Assembly (NCBI GenBank): GCA_023376005.1
Contig: CM042181.1
Location: 1,961,731 to 2,025,730 of the forward strand
Reading direction: 5' to 3'
Source: Doryteuthis pealeii
Taxonomy: Eukaryota; Mollusca; Cephalopoda; Myopsida; Loliginidae
Length of the DNA stretch: 64,000 nt
In this document: positions 45,592-55,159 of the stretch, piece by piece
Position numbering within the stretch: the first letter of the stretch is position 1
How the letters are laid out: every line of letters starts with the position of its first letter
The notes under the pieces: model-generated
What the model saw: only the letters and a program-made list of their open reading frames with translations
Told to the model about the DNA's origin: nothing
The model's database searches: none
Position numbers and translations under genes: made by a program

Positions 45592-46143
45592 AGCCCTGTC
45601 GGTTGGGGGCTTTAGAATATTCCAAACGCCCCTCTGCAGAGAGATAATACCCCCCACATAAAACCACCCGTTGGTCAATAGGCTTAAGGGATAGAAATTG
45701 CGGTTGAGCAGTCCTTAAATTGCAGTATTCCACTTTGGCCCTTACTAGGCTAGGACCCCTCCGATCAATCGACTGGTTACGTAAAGCTCTAGCACCTATA
45801 CGATTGTCCCAACCCAAATTACCCTTATGCAACCCCCGACTCGTTATCATATATGTTCTAGAATGCGGTGACTGAGGGTCTTATCCTGGATATGACGTTA
45901 AATTATCGGATAGTGAATTTCCAAGTCTGGAGCTCTTGGGGAACGTAGAGTACCCCTTCATCGCCATTACTCTCATGTCCACTGACCCGGAGTGGTAGAA
46001 CCGGTTAGAGTCCATATAAGGGTTAAGAAAAACAAAGTTAAGACGGTTTTTAAAAAATTGAGAACCCATTAAGAATAAATGGGACAAAAATTCTTAGACA
46101 TAAAATAACCCACTGGCTTGACATGCCGTAAAATTCAAACATA
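45592..46143 (+). repeat. Family S, near-complete copy
   Basis: From CCCTGTCGGTTGGGGGC to ACATGCCGTAAAATTCAAAC. The minus frames at 45578-45850 and 45881-46087 lie inside it. Confidence 0.8.
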
Positions 46144-46744
46144 ACACATTTGAGAATTAAATATTTTTAGTAAGTCTAACATTTTAATTCATTTGGTCAG
46201 AATAAACTTTAAATGAAAATAAATTCGCGTTTTTTAATGATCTGAATCTCTGCTAATTAAGAATAATCAAAATAAAGTTTTAAAGATATTAGATGGGTTG
46301 CTTACTCCTAGAAATAAATTTTGTGCAGGTGTTATATATATATATATATATATATATATTCTAAGTAACACAGAAAACTGCTCATTCAATTAACTAAAAA
46401 ATATTTAAATCTAATTCTTAACTTTCTTAATGTTAGCCAATACCGTCACGGTGAAAGTGGATGGTGTTTTCAAATCTATCAGAAAACGGTGAATTTCGAA
46501 TTTGATAACCAGTAGAAAGAAAGACCGAAAAGAAGTAAAAATTAAACAATTCAGATCAGAATTAAAACCCTCTGAAAATACAAATAGCAAAGCTGGATGA
46601 AAAGGAACCACTATGGGAACTGAAATATTCGAGTTAAGATGAGGTCCTTGTGGAGAGCAGAATAGCACAGACGACGGAGGATAGAAAGGGCAAAGAAATG
46701 GTGGGATTTTTTAAAAGACCCCCATGGCTTCACAAAGAAGATAT
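46144..46744. other. Unassigned AT-rich intronic DNA
   Basis: Within the presumed intron of paralogue B. A TA repeat lies at 46335-46360. An 85-codon minus frame at 46411-46668 has no recognised domain. Confidence 0.5.
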
Positions 46745-47660
46745 TGTAACACTATTGTGTTATGGGTTGATTGGCGACCTATTAATTAAGTACTAATTAA
46801 AACTACCCTAATTATTAATTATGGTGGTTTGTTAAAATTAAAAGTAAAAATAAGAAAAACAATAATAATAATAATTGTTTATATTAAAAATATAAATTCA
46901 TCTAAGCAAAGAATTTGCACGTAGACAAAGAGATTCCTTAAATTATGGAATTTGATATATATCATCGGAATTTTAAATTTCACAAAATGAAATGATAAAT
47001 TTAATAAATAAGATTCCAGTTTTTGAAAAGTTCGGCAACAATTTCAAAAACTTAAATAAATAAAACAATGGTTGGCCTTGACTCCAAATGGAAAGATACA
47101 AGCTAGGCTGGCACAAGGCCATTTAGACACGTAGGCAATAGTATCGAGTGGCTGGCCAATCAGAGACATATGTTAGGGGTGGAGAGGTCTGGATCCGATA
47201 AATAACAGAGGGATAGACCGTCAGAGGAGAGAGACAGAGCGAGAGACCGGGACAGAACGAAGACCGGAGAAGAGAGCTTGCCATGGCTCTGGGCCCTTGA
47301 TAAAACTTTACCGATACACTCTGATGCCTTGCCACTCGGTACAGAATTGATAACTTAGCCAAAAACTAGCTGTAGATCGCCAATCAGCTGACAAGAAATC
47401 ACCTCGCTCCTTTGTAAATAAATGTATATAAGTTGTACATAAGCATAAAAAAGGCGTTGTGTTCAATTGTTTTGTTGATCCGTTGACAGCTTTTGGTTAT
47501 TTAATCTTATTTCAGCCGAGTTGGTAAAAGGAACGAAACCAGCTCTTTTTCAGCCTTCCTGTAAATCAACAGACAACATAAGAACGGGAGGTTGGAACGG
47601 GCAGTTTCGACGACTCTAATACTGAGCCCGAGCATCGTTCTCATACATACATACATTGAG
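46745..47660 (+). repeat. Possible solo LTR or LTR-element remnant
   Basis: An isolated unit of moderate GC with an AATAAATG polyadenylation-like signal at about 47418, a GTTGTGTTCAATTG tail, and GGTGCCGCGACAC at about 47665 that loosely resembles a primer-binding site. I found no second LTR and no coding sequence, so this is tentative. Confidence 0.25.
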
Positions 47661-47926
47661 ACGGTGCCGCGACACATGTGTTATAATATTAGGGGAAACA
47701 CGAAACGGATGCTTGGAAAGTACCTCAGCAGAAGTTGACTCATCTTTCAAAATACCCTTAAAAAACCCAACAGAGACAAAGAACTCTCAGAATATACAAC
47801 TTTAATAAGACCGGACATACCAACAACGGGCCTCAACTTGAGTGATCAAAATACCTGAAAAATTAAACAAACAAAAATATGCAAGTAAAAAAAAGTCTTA
47901 TCGAAGAATTTTCCCAACAAACTTAC

Positions 47927-47936
47927 CGTTATTCAT
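47927..47936 (-). CDS. FEM-1-like paralogue B, first coding exon (10 nt)
   Basis: Reads ATGAATAACG and donor GTAAGT on the minus strand. Splicing to 42791 completes a GCA codon (MNNA) and leads into the open frame of paralogue B. The implied intron is 5135 bp (42792-47926). Length, phase and donor match the first exons at 29211-29220 and 1888-1897. The leader beyond 47936 shares TATAAAAATTC..CGAATAGTTAAAAATT with A's leader. Confidence 0.5.
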
Positions 47937-48227
47937 TTTTAAAGTTACAAAAAACCGCTTCCGTTGAGTGTCTTGATAAAAATACAGTAAAAAAACAGTC
48001 AAGATATATAGCACTTATTAACTGTATAAAAATTCACGAATAGTTAAAAATTCAACACTAGCGTAAACAGCACCGTCTAGAAGCGGATAACAAAATTTCC
48101 TAAGTGGCGGATAAAACAATAAAAAAGTGCTCGTCTAAAATGAAAGAATAAAGAATATTTTTACTTTTATATTAAAGGGGGGGGATAAAACGTTATAGTG
48201 CGTGGCCACCTCCACAAATAAAGCCGT
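47937..48227 (-). promoter_or_regulatory. Presumed leader and promoter of FEM-1 paralogue B
   Basis: The segment near 48020-48085 (CTGTATAAAAATTCACGAAT, then GCGTAAACAGCACCGTCTAG) is similar to 29318-29390 upstream of paralogue A. That conservation amid repeats supports a shared promoter region. Confidence 0.4.
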
Positions 48228-48475
48228 TGCACGATGATCACCACGATGTTTGTAAGCGAGACTTGTATACTGTCGATAGTGGGTTCGATCCGAACTGGTG
48301 CCAATATTCATTTGCTATATTTTTACCAGATTTTTTTACAAGCAGGACCTCTGCATATACCACATCAGCCGAAATGTTCTACGGATATAAATAAAGATGA
48401 GGACAATTGTCCGAATAATCCAAATGATATCAATTATTATGCCTCATCTAAAAATACTCTAAAATCCTATTTCTA
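48228..48475 (+). repeat. Repeat family H, plus copy with tRNA-like head
   Basis: A tRNA-like region (B-box GGGTTCGATCC near 48280) precedes the hammerhead-like core GATGAGGACAATTGTCCGAA at 48396-48415. The order matches 44840-45185. Confidence 0.6.
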
Positions 48476-48512
48476 ATAACTAGTACGTGGTACTACTTTG
48501 GTATAGTATATA

Positions 48513-49090
48513 CCCGCCCTGTCGGCTAGGGCGTTAGTATGCATCGACTGCACCTCTGTAGAGGGGTAAGACTCCCCAATGGAGCCATCTGTTGGGCGTG
48601 GGTGGCGACCTGTGGTGCTTAACCCCAGGTGGTTGAGCAGTCCATGACTTGCAATACTGCATTTCGGCCCTTAGGCTTGACGGTCAGTCGGTTGGTCACG
48701 TCAAGCCCTAGCACCTATATGATTACCCCAACCCCATTGCCCTTATAACAACCCTTAACCCTTTTATCATATGGGTGCTGGAAGGCGGTGACTGAGGGTC
48801 TACATGTCTTGGGAATGACGTTAAACTCTATCTGATGGTGAGGTTCCAGTTTTGGAGGTTTGGGGAATGTGGAGCACCCCTTCATCACCATTGCTCCCTG
48901 GTTCACTCTGACCCGGAATGGTAGTACCTGTTAGGGTCCAATCTATTGTTTAAATAGAAAAATGTATTCATAAAAAAATTGAGTATCCTTAAAAATGAAT
49001 TTATTTCAAAACTTCATCGGCATTAAAGGACCCACTAAGGTTGATATGCCGTAAAACAAACCAAACCAAACCAAACCAAACCAAACCAAA
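48513..49090 (+). repeat. Family S, complete copy with AAACC tail
   Basis: Starts CCCTGTCGGCTAGGGCG and ends GATATGCCGTAAAACAAACC followed by repeated AAACC units (49058-49090), a simple-repeat tail typical of LINE-mobilised retroposons. Confidence 0.85.
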
Positions 49091-49194
49091 ATAGTATATA
49101 CAGGAGATGAAATTAATTTTGTTTGTGATCTAAGTAACCCTAACACTAATCCTAATTTACTTCATTTTAGTTTTCTTTTAACAATAAATTATAC

Positions 49195-49650
49195 TAACAT
49201 GACCTGATGATAATTTAATTATTACGACGTTTGATATTTTTTTATTACGAGCTATTGCCAATAGCTCAATATGTAAAAAGTATAATAATGATAATCTTGA
49301 CTTAACACTCGCTTACTCTTTTTTCCTTCTTTTCATCTTTTCATCAAGTTCCATTAAAACAGATTAGCGTTATTGCTTCCGTGCGCCCACCCCCTCTCTC
49401 TATCTTTCTTTGTTGTATTTTTCTCTGTATCATGTCCTTTCGCTTCACTTTCTTTCTTTCTAATAAAAACGGAACGGTTCATTATCTAACTGAGCGGACG
49501 AAACTCATAAGAAATAAGAATTCGGTGATTAAGCGACACAAGATAATCAGGGTTTACATTTTTTCATTTCATCTTGGACGATTCGGGCGGTCTCATTTTT
49601 ACTCAGGGGGTGTTGCAAGATGATAACGGTCGTACAATTAAGTAACACGA
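49195..49650 (+). repeat. Dispersed repeat family Y, copy 5
   Basis: GATGATAATTTAATTATTAC, AACAGATTAGCG, a pyrimidine-rich middle, TTCGGTGATTAAGCGAC and GCAAGATGATAACGGTCG in family order. The frame at 49381-49623 is not supported. Confidence 0.65.
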
Positions 49651-49771
49651 GTATTTATTTATATATTTAATAGATGATTGAATTATCATATGATTTTTTA
49701 AGAACATATTTTTCTAAGAATGTATTGTTTTCTGGGTAACACAATTTGTTCTCTGATATCATTTATACACT

Positions 49772-50192
49772 TTCGGAGAGGCCCCCTCCGATCAATCGGC
49801 TGGTCACGTCAAGCCCTAGCACCTATATGATTTTCCCAACCCTATTGCCCTTATGGCAAGCCCCAACCATTTTTTATCATATGGGTGCTAGAAGGCGGTG
49901 GCTGCGGGTCTACATGTCCTGGGAATGACGTTAAACTCTATCTGAGGGTGAGGTTCCAGTTTTGGAGGTTTGAGGAATATGGAGGACCCCATTCATCACC
50001 ATTGCTCCCCAGCCCACTCTGACCCTGTCCACACTGACCGGGGTTATAGGGTCCCATCTATGGGGTAAATAGAAAAATGTGTTTATAAAAGAATTGTGTA
50101 TCCATTAGGAATTAATCTATTCCAAAACTTTGTCAGCATTAAATGACCCACAGAGGTTGATATGCCGTAAAACAAAACAAACCAAACCAAAT
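49772..50192 (+). repeat. Family S, 5'-truncated copy
   Basis: Begins at GGAGAGGCCCCCTCCGATCA and ends GATATGCCGTAAAACAAAAC plus AAACC units. A Leu-like tRNA remnant follows at 50198-50250. Confidence 0.8.
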
Positions 50193-50681
50193 CAACTTGG
50201 CCAGGATTGAATCTGCAATCTACAAACGATTGTCTCTTAGAACTGTGTTAACTTTATTTTTATCTCTTTTTATCTCATAAAATAAAATGGGAGGGGGGTG
50301 ATAGACCTCGTAAAAAAATATTTCCCCTAATATATTTTAGAAAAAAACTATTTCAGATATATTTACATCCAATGGTAAACATTTTTATGAAATCAGACCA
50401 TTAATTGATTTTTCATAGAATTTTTTTAAAAAACCTCTTATCGTAACTTGTTTTTAGCTACGTTAAATTTCAGTTGATTTAACAGTGCAAAAATGAAAAC
50501 ATTGTTTTTCAATCATAATTTTCATTATTTTCGTAAACTGATAAAAAATTCAAAAAAATCATCAGCAGTTTGTTTAATGTCTTTTCTTTCGAATGGAAGA
50601 AATTTTTCAAGAAAATATTAATTTTTCTGCAAGTTTCATTGTGTTAAATGTAGGGAGGGGGGGGGTTAAATTTCACAGGGT
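50193..50681. other. AT-rich DNA with a repeat shared with 39165-39315
   Basis: 50300-50425 is an inverted match of 39165-39315. The rest is unassigned, with a G run near 50655. Confidence 0.5.
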
Positions 50682-50852
50682 AAAATTGGTGGTTCCACTG
50701 TTATTGATCGAAATGATACCGACAAAATCCAAACTGACATTAACAATCTTGTAGATTGGTCAGATAGATGGCAAACGAGATTCAATACAGCTAAATGTAA
50801 GGTACTTCACATAGGAAGAAATAATCCAAAACATGAATACTCTGATAGGGTT
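50682..50852 (+). pseudogene. Non-LTR reverse transcriptase fragment
   Basis: An open frame without Met encodes IQTDINNLVDWSDRWQTRFN then KCKVLHIGRNNPKHEYS. This is the well-known segment just after the RT catalytic core in non-LTR retrotransposons. Both ends are missing. It lies upstream of a Helitron and is not functional. Confidence 0.85.
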
Positions 50853-50921
50853 GTGAAAATTGCGGACATTTTGAAAGTCCGCTTAATTTAATATCCGTTA
50901 CACCATGTGTCTAACTGAAAC

Positions 50922-51827
50922 TCTTATTATAATGGAGATTGTGTGTTTTTCTGTCTGTAACCGAAACTATATTCCTGCTCAAGTCACAATTCTCTTAGTT
51001 ATTGACATCACATTCTCCATGATTTTATTTTTATCTAAACCTCAATTATTAATAAAATTGTCTTACATTATTAATACTGTTGACCATATCTACATGATAT
51101 TTTCCACGTACCCCACTTGTACGGGTCAGGCACGAAGGCCCTATTTATGTGGGACCACCCACAATCCGAGACTCATGGAGTGGCAGGTGAAAAATTGCGT
51201 CGATCCTGTCGGCATTCCCCCTCAAGGGGGGCGCCTCAGGCACTGGGCAATAAACCCAGCCCTGCCCCTTTAAATCAAGGGGGCAGGTGTTGCCTGGGTG
51301 GATAGCCCCCTGGGATCGACGCCGTTAATTATATCAATGGTCCAGAGGCCGAAGCCACTGTTGACCATATCGACATACTGACAACATGCAATTATATTTA
51401 TATATACAACAAAATAGCGGTTTACAGTGTGAACGGGAAGGCTAATTTGCATATTAATATTAAAAAATCGAATTTAATAAATATGTGCTTAGTATTATTG
51501 ATTTCTAACTGTTTGGTTTTATTTTAATGAATATAAGCAAAAATCTCTTCAATGAATCTTAAATGAAATCCATTAACAAGAAAATATAACTCATTTTATT
51601 CTTTACTTCCTCTTTTAACTAAATACTTAAATTAGAAAAAATAACAATGAAAGACGAGAGTGATGGAAGAGTAAGTTTCAGTTGTTCCATTTTTTATTAT
51701 ACTCCCTCTGTTTCAAATCTTTTTATCTGTATTCTTATTTAGTTTCATTAGCCTTTCTAATTTAATACAATATTTTATTACATTAAAACTTAAATACTTG
51801 CACCCAGAGGGTGCATATATTTGCTAG
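50922..51827 (+). mobile_element. Helitron family 1 carrying the same family G insertion (906 bp)
   Basis: 5' TCTTATTATAATGGAGATTG and 3' hairpin GCACCCAGAGGGTGC before CTAG. The 5' neighbour is C rather than A. The 262-bp family G insert lies at 51096-51357 with flanking copies of CTGTTGACCATATCTACAT, at the same Helitron position as in 37498-38395. The frames at 50905-51305 are spurious. Confidence 0.85.
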
Positions 51828-51902
51828 TCCAAATAATTCACGGTTTGACATGCCGTAAAATTTAAGTAACCAACAAATTTATACAATTCGCATTATTCGT
51901 GG

Positions 51903-52190
51903 TTATCGTAGTGACCTTTTAAGCCAACAACACGTGCCATGTTTGTTTGACCTCACTCGGTATTGATTGCCAAAATCTGACCCCAACCATTCTTGGCAAA
52001 TATTGAAACGAAAGGAATGTTTATACTCTTCGATTACCTCAGACCGATCGGATAAACCATTCCACCCTCCCATCATTCCAAGGTAGGGGACAAGTTTGAT
52101 CAAGGTAGGGACCGGAAACAGTCGAGTATAATTGTCTTCCGGCAGAGGTCGAACGATCGAATACTTTTGCTTTTCAACTTCTGAAGTCAC
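51903..52190 (-). other. Open frame of 95 codons, unidentified
   Basis: The translation is not low-complexity (VPTLIKLVPYLGMMGGWNG, FRFNICQEWLGSDFGNQY) and its base composition is more balanced than the surroundings. I recognise no family. It could be part of an unlisted transposable element. No splice or promoter context was found. Confidence 0.25.
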
Positions 52191-52339
52191 GACCTCTTGT
52201 GGCGGAAAAGGGAACTATCTATATCGTCATGTGAGGAAAAAAGAAAGTTTAAGAAGTTGGTCGGCTTATGGATGTAATATCAACATACCCAAAGGGTCCG
52301 AGTTGGAGACTCGAGAAAAGTTCTAGAATTAATGACAAT

Positions 52340-52583
52340 TCTAGAAAAGTTTTCGTTTGAACAATAAGGTTGGATAGTCAGATCCTTTGGGCTACAAAGG
52401 TCATATTTAAGTGACGCAGGAACGAGAATCACGTGGTGACCTGCGACGTGACAACGTGAAAAAAGAAAGAGAGAAAAAAAAAAGAAAGTAAGAAAAGAAG
52501 AAAGGGAGTAATAATTCCAAGATGTTGGCCGGGCTAGTTTCTCATGAAACTTAACATACAAATACATTTCAAACTCTCCCAAA

Positions 52584-52661
<78 letters not shown>

Positions 52662-53265
52662 ATTCTCACTGAGAAACTAACATATATAAAGAGGAGGTAA
52701 TCAAGATATATATAAAGAAGTGGAAAGTGATTAGCAGAATGTGAAGTAAAAGAGGGGTCAGTTTTTTACATAATTTCAAATAACGACTAATTAGAACCAA
52801 TTAATATGATTTTTTTTCAAACATAACTCAATCCTAGAACTAATTAAGAAAAGTTCTAAAAGGGCCGGGTTAGCTCAGTCGGTAGAGCGTTCGGCTAGAA
52901 ACCACAAGGTTCCTAGTTCGATACCGACCCACGCCAACTCAGCGTATGAGTAGCACAGGGATCTGTGCGGTAAAGTAAGGAGCTGATGGTAGGTGTGACA
53001 CCCCACCTCAGACGCCAAAAACAATCTCCTTGGTCTAGCGCTAGTGAAAAGGAGATAGACTCTCTCGCTGTATGACTGATACCGACATTAGGCCGCCCCG
53101 ACGACTTTACTTTACTTACTAGAAAACTTATCGTTTGAACAATGATGAGTTGGGCTACAAAGGTCATATTTAAGTGACGAAGGAATGAGAATCACGTGGT
53201 GACCTGCGACGTTACCACGTGAAAAAGAAAGAAAGAAAAAAGAAAGTGAGAAAAGAAGAAAATTC
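52340..53265 (+). repeat. Direct repeat pair flanking CT repeat and SINE
   Basis: 52340-52503 and 53118-53265 share GGGCTACAAAGGTCATATTT, GAGAATCACGTGGTGACCTG and the GAAAGAAA-rich end. The space between holds a CT microsatellite (52584-52656), about 200 bp of unassigned DNA, and a SINE. They could be terminal repeats of a short element or a local duplication. Confidence 0.65.
52862..53113 (+). repeat. tRNA-derived SINE (family T), best copy
   Basis: The tRNA-like head has A-box TTAGCTCAGTCGGTAGAG and B-box-like TAGTTCGATACC, followed by AGCACAGGGATCTGTGCGGT, AATCTCCTTGGTCTAGCGCT and CGCCCCGACGACTTTACTTT as the tail. Pol III transcribed by inference; no structural tRNA 3' half, so not a tRNA gene. 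Confidence 0.9.
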
Positions 53266-53275
53266 TTATAGCTGT

Positions 53276-53505
53276 TTTGTTTAGCTCAGTCGTTAGAGCG
53301 TACGACTAGGAACCACGAGGTTCAGCGTATGAGTAGCACAGGGATCTGTGCATTAAAGTGAGGAGCTGATGTTAGGTGTAGTGCTCCAACTAAGATTCCA
53401 AAACAATCTCCTTGGTCTAGCGCTAGTGAAAAGGGTATATACTCCCTCGTCGTCTGGCTGATACCGACTTTAGGTCACCACGACGACTTTACTTATTTTA
53501 CAATT
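53276..53505 (+). repeat. tRNA-derived SINE (family T), second copy
   Basis: Head TTAGCTCAGTCGTTAGAGCG with a deletion that removes the B-box side, then the same body and tail. Confidence 0.85.
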
Positions 53506-53599
53506 GTATCTTGATTTACGAGTTAATTCTTTCTTCTTGTAACTCAATTTCGAACATTTTGTATATTTTTGCAAAATTTGAATAAGTTTTTGATTGGTA

Positions 53600-53790
53600 T
53601 ATTTAGGTTGGTTGGTTGGTTGGTTAGATTTTATGGTATGTCAACTCTTGTTTGGTTATTTTATGCCAAAGACGTTTTGTTTTATTCAATTCTTGATAGG
53701 TATTCCATTTTTAAAACTCAATTTTTAAACACATTTTTAAATTCATGTTTTCTCCTATTTAACCAATAGATGGGACCCTAACAGGTATGA
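53600..53790 (-). repeat. Family S 3' fragment, diverged
   Basis: GGTTGGTTGGTTGGTT tail, ATGGTATGTCAACTCTTG and GATGGGACCCTAACAGGT at the inner end. It is adjoined by CTAT, TGTC, CT, TA and GT microsatellites at 53791-53945. Confidence 0.7.
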
Positions 53791-53791
53791 C

Positions 53792-53825
<34 letters not shown>

Positions 53826-53859
53826 CTGTCTCTGTCTGTCTGTCTCTCTTTCTCTCTCT

Positions 53860-53947
<88 letters not shown>

Positions 53948-54107
53948 AGGTATCCAAAACTTGGTAGCAAGGGATGATTCTATATGTGATTTCTAAGACA
54001 CACTGTATTATTATTTTATGATCCAGTATGTATAAATACAGTGAATCTTTAAATCCCTACAGAGAGCTCAATGTATAATAATCTTTTTAGATTATATACA
54101 GAGCAAT

Positions 54108-54244
54108 ATTTATCTTTGAAAGGAAGGAAAATAATAAATAAAATAATAAATTTATTTCGACCCAAATTGTGGCCTCTATAAATCTAAAATGATTTAACAA
54201 AGTTTATTATGGAAGAACGGTGTTGAGTTTTTCTTTCCTTTCAA

Positions 54245-54252
<8 letters not shown>
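54108..54252. repeat. Foldback element with about 25-bp arms
   Basis: TATCTTTGAAAGGAAGGAAA at 54110-54129 is the near inverse of TTTTTCTTTCCTTTCAAAGA at 54228-54247. Confidence 0.6.
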
Positions 54253-54287
<35 letters not shown>

Positions 54288-54293
<6 letters not shown>

Positions 54294-54392
54294 TTATCAT
54301 AAAGGTACACGGTAATAACCTACTCACCATAAGGATCTTCAGGGTTAAATCAACTCTCGAGTAGCTTATTACCATGTACCTTTATGATAATA
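54288..54392. repeat. Hairpin with hammerhead remnants
   Basis: TTATCATAAAGGTACACGGT and its near inverse ACCATGTACCTTTATGATAA form the arms. Inside on the minus strand is AACCCTGAAGATCC and GAGTAGGTT, the hammerhead pattern of 58658-58698 without an intact GAAA. TA repeats flank it. Confidence 0.55.
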
Positions 54393-54511
54393 AATTTGCT
54401 CTACTAACGTATTGAGCACTTTATATTTATATCGCTGTTTTATCATTGTGAAACTTGAATCAACTAACCACTGTGACCATTTTCACCGGTAAGTCACTTT
54501 TTCCACAAATA

Positions 54512-54561
<50 letters not shown>

Positions 54562-55159
54562 TGGGATATGTGTTATGTGTTTGGGATAATTGAACTATCA
54601 TCTGAAATAATCAATGGATTTTTCTATTCTTTCTTTCTTTTTTCTCTTTCTTCCTCTTTTGTAAGAATTCCAAAATTCTTCTCACTGTGTAGGAACAAAA
54701 GTCTTTTAAAAAATAGGCCGTACAAAACCGTCATTCTCTCTACCAGTGTAAATTGTCCCTTCTCGAAAAAAAGAAGCAATCTTTTTGTCTTTCTTTTTTT
54801 TCGTGTTGATGAATATAGATTGCATTAATCAAAACCCACAGTTATAAAAGACGTGGCGACTTGATTAGACATTAAAACTGTAACCAAAAAGAAAAAAAGG
54901 AAAAAAAAGAGAAAAAAAATGCAACCAAATATAAGAATAAGTTGCGTGGGTGTCTAATGTTGTCCCGTCGGCAGGTATGGAAGCCGATGACAGAAAGAAA
55001 AATGTTGGCAATAAATCACTTTTATTTTTGGCTCGAGTCTGCCGTATTAAAAAAAAAACTGATTTTTTTTTCCTTGGCTATATAAAAGGATTTTGTACAA
55101 AGTTATTTTAATTAAAACATGCGTATGAATTTTCTCTGAGTCGATGGAGCGTGCTGGAA
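54393..55159. other. AT-rich DNA without a supported gene
   Basis: TA microsatellite at 54515-54556. A 90-codon frame at 54556-54828 lacks recognisable features. A-rich runs lie at 54885-54920. Confidence 0.5.

Noticed and set aside
46745..47660. Complete LTR retrotransposon
   Set aside because: No paired LTR and no gag or pol frames; kept only as a low-confidence LTR-like remnant.
49205..49240. Hammerhead starting at the CTGATGA near 49205
   Set aside because: No GAA core at the right distance and no stem I partner.
52862..52935. Functional tRNA gene
   Set aside because: A- and B-boxes are good, but the acceptor stem does not close and the sequence continues as a SINE found in at least four other places.
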